DNA of 64,000 nucleotides. Origin: Hoylesella loescheii (GTDB taxonomy: Bacteria; Bacteroidota; Bacteroidia; Bacteroidales; Bacteroidaceae). How positions within the stretch are numbered: the stretch's first letter is position 1; each line of letters begins with the position of its first letter. Made by a program: the position numbers and the translations under genes. Shown piece by piece: positions 62,522-64,000 of the stretch. The notes beneath the pieces are model-generated. The model ran no database searches and was not told where the DNA came from. It saw nothing but the letters and a program-made list of their open reading frames with translations. The stretch is from NCBI GenBank assembly GCA_021531755.1, contig JADYUK010000014.1, positions 1 to 64,000 of the forward strand, read 5' to 3'.

Positions 62522-64000
62522 ATGATAGTAGAAACATTGCACACCCTTGACTGGATAATTCTTGTCGCCTATTTCGTCATCCTGCTCGCCATCGGATTGT
62601 GGGCAAGCCATAAGACGAGCCATGGCCAGAACAAATTCCTCGCATCACGTTCACTGCGCTGGCACCATATCGGATTCTCCATGTGGGGCACCAATGTCGG
62701 CCCGTCGATGCTCATCGCCTCGGCTTCTGCAGGCTTCACCACAGGTATCGTGTCAGGCAATTATGCCTGGTATGCCTTCATTTTCATAGGTCTGCTGGCC
62801 TTCGTCTTCGCCCCAAGGTATATCGGAGAGAAGATAAGCACGCTGCCAGAGTTCATGGGCAAGCGCTTCGGCCAGTCAACACGCTCCATCCTGGCGTGGT
62901 ATACGATAGTGACAGTGCTCATCTCATGGCTCGCGCTGACGCTCTTCGCCGGTGGTGTGCTCATACGCCAGCTCTTCGGTATCCCTATGTGGATGTCTGC
63001 CCTGATTCTACTTGCCATATCGGCATTCTTCACCATCATGGGCGGACTGAAGGCTGTCGCCTATACCAATGTCTACCAGATGGTGCTGCTCATCATTGTC
63101 TCCGCCGTGCTTACTGTTGTCGGCATCATAACGCTTGGCGATGGCTCGTTCTGCGGCGGAATAGCCAAGCTCGCTGATAAGGATATCGTGCCGGAGAACT
63201 ATTGGCACCTCTTCCGCTCCAAGGACGACCTGCCTGCATATTACTGGCTGCCTATCCTGCTTGGCTATCCTATCTCCGGACTGTGGTTCTGGTGTACCGA
63301 CCAGAGCATGGTGCAGCCCGTACTCGCTGCCCGGGACCTCAACGAGGGGCAGAAAGGAACGAACCTCACAGGATGGCTCAAGATACTCGATGTGGCGATA
63401 TACATCGTCCCGGGTATCGTATGCTTCGCCCTCGTGCGGACCGGATTCTTCGGTTCGGCGACCATCGACCCTGACAATGCCTATATGGCTCTTGTGACAC
63501 AGCTCTTCCCGATAGGCATGGTGGGGCTCGTCATGGCTGTACTCACGGCCGCCCTCGTGTCCACAATAGGCAGCTCGCTGAACGCCCTCTCCACTGTATT
63601 CTCTATGGATATCTATGTGAAGAATATCAACCCGAAGGCAACACCGAGGGAGATATCACGCATAGGGCATATCGTGACGATTGTCGGAGCCATGATCTCA
63701 ATCTTGATAACCATAGCCGTAGACAATATAAAAGGTATGGACCTCTTCAATGTCTTCCAGTCGGTACTGTCGTTCATTGCTCCGCCTATGGCCGCTGTGT
63801 TTGTCATGGGAGTATTCTGGAAACGCTGTACGACACGAGCTGCCAATATGGTTCTCTCCCTCGGCACGGCTCTCAGCATACTCACCGGAATCAGTTATCT
63901 GTGGATTATTCCCGGCGCAAGCGAGGCCATGCACTTTATGATGCTCTCTTTCATACTCTTCTGCATCCTCGTGGCAGGTATGGTCATCGTCTCCTTGCTC
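62522..64000 (+). CDS. Sodium:solute symporter, SSS family (3' end beyond window)
   Basis: An open frame of 493 codons from the ATG at 62522 that runs off the window without a stop. It starts MIVETLHTLDWIILVAYFVI and has the SSS family layout: LASRSLRWHHIGFSMWGTNV near residue 40, GPSMLIASASAGFTTG, FAPRYIGEKISTLPEFMGKRFG, FTIMGGLKAVAYTNVYQ, WFWCTDQSMVQPVLAARDLNEG, VSTIGSSLNALSTVFSMDIY with the sodium-site Ser pair, and IAPPMAAVFVMGVFWKR. About 12 membrane helices are visible. SSS members of this group often carry sugars such as glucose, galactose or myo-inositol; the substrate is not certain. It follows the MtaA-like gene on the same strand. Confidence 0.9.
   Translation, partial: MIVETLHTLDWIILVAYFVILLAIGLWASHKTSHGQNKFLASRSLRWHHIGFSMWGTNVGPSMLIASASAGFTTGIVSGNYAWYAFIFIGLLAFVFAPRYIGEKISTLPEFMGKRFGQSTRSILAWYTIVTVLISWLALTLFAGGVLIRQLFGIPMWMSALILLAISAFFTIMGGLKAVAYTNVYQMVLLIIVSAVLTVVGIITLGDGSFCGGIAKLADKDIVPENYWHLFRSKDDLPAYYWLPILLGYPISGLWFWCTDQSMVQPVLAARDLNEGQKGTNLTGWLKILDVAIYIVPGIVCFALVRTGFFGSATIDPDNAYMALVTQLFPIGMVGLVMAVLTAALVSTIGSSLNALSTVFSMDIYVKNINPKATPREISRIGHIVTIVGAMISILITIAVDNIKGMDLFNVFQSVLSFIAPPMAAVFVMGVFWKRCTTRAANMVLSLGTALSILTGISYLWIIPGASEAMHFMMLSFILFCILVAGMVIVSLL

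Overview
The window is chromosomal DNA of a Bacteroidota species, most likely order Bacteroidales (Prevotella-like; genus not resolved). The evidence is a SusC/SusD pair with glycosidases, DUF4252 and DUF975 proteins, a 'CCGAACAGAGAAGTTAAGCCC'-type 5S rRNA, and many promoters with the Bacteroidota -33 TTTG / -7 TAnnTTTG pattern. No transposase, integrase, phage gene, tRNA or CRISPR array was recognised.

Layout. 1-360: end of an rRNA operon (23S 3' end, 5S, terminator), followed by a 39-bp tandem repeat. 950-6.9 kb: a minus-strand housekeeping block (trmB, DUF975, ilvE, xseB/xseA, a secreted subtilase). 7-10 kb: plus-strand MATE transporter behind a long structured leader, then rmlB. 10.6-13.1 kb: an ECF sigma / anti-sigma pair flanked by two DUF4252 proteins. 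13.4-21.4 kb: a small polysaccharide utilisation locus (susC, susD, a DUF5060/DUF4038-type glycosidase). 21.6-24.4 kb: TraB/GumN protein, lipoprotein, mazG. 24.7-34 kb: plus-strand valS, a clostripain-like lipoprotein, a MetH-activation/HemW fusion, and an outer-membrane receptor. 34.2-44.9 kb: a surface-polysaccharide cluster: one epimerase on plus, then a tightly overlapping minus-strand operon wzz, wzz-wzy fusion, wzx, two GT2, WbsX, GT4, GT2. 45.7-54.7 kb: an N-domain-less ClpB, GH127, a NodB deacetylase and a large DUF2723 membrane protein. 54.8-58.7 kb: nhaC, gluQ and rnz on plus. 59.4-60.6 kb: a secreted Ser/Gly/Arg-rich protein. 60.9-64 kb: a strong promoter and about 330-nt structured leader, a UroD/MtaA-type methyltransferase, and a sodium:solute symporter running off the window.

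Most striking observations. (1) One polypeptide joins a complete Wzz-type co-polymerase to a Wzy-type polymerase, directly downstream of a second free wzz. (2) A MetH-type B12-reactivation domain is fused in frame to a HemW-like radical SAM enzyme. Together with the MtaA-like methyltransferase 30 kb away, this suggests corrinoid methyl chemistry in this organism. (3) The MtaA-like gene has a long leader in which a terminator-like hairpin competes with a long-range helix, with no riboswitch class I recognise. (4) A 22-bp palindrome-bearing repeat occurs at three distant intergenic sites, twice as tandem arrays and once as a head-to-head pair.
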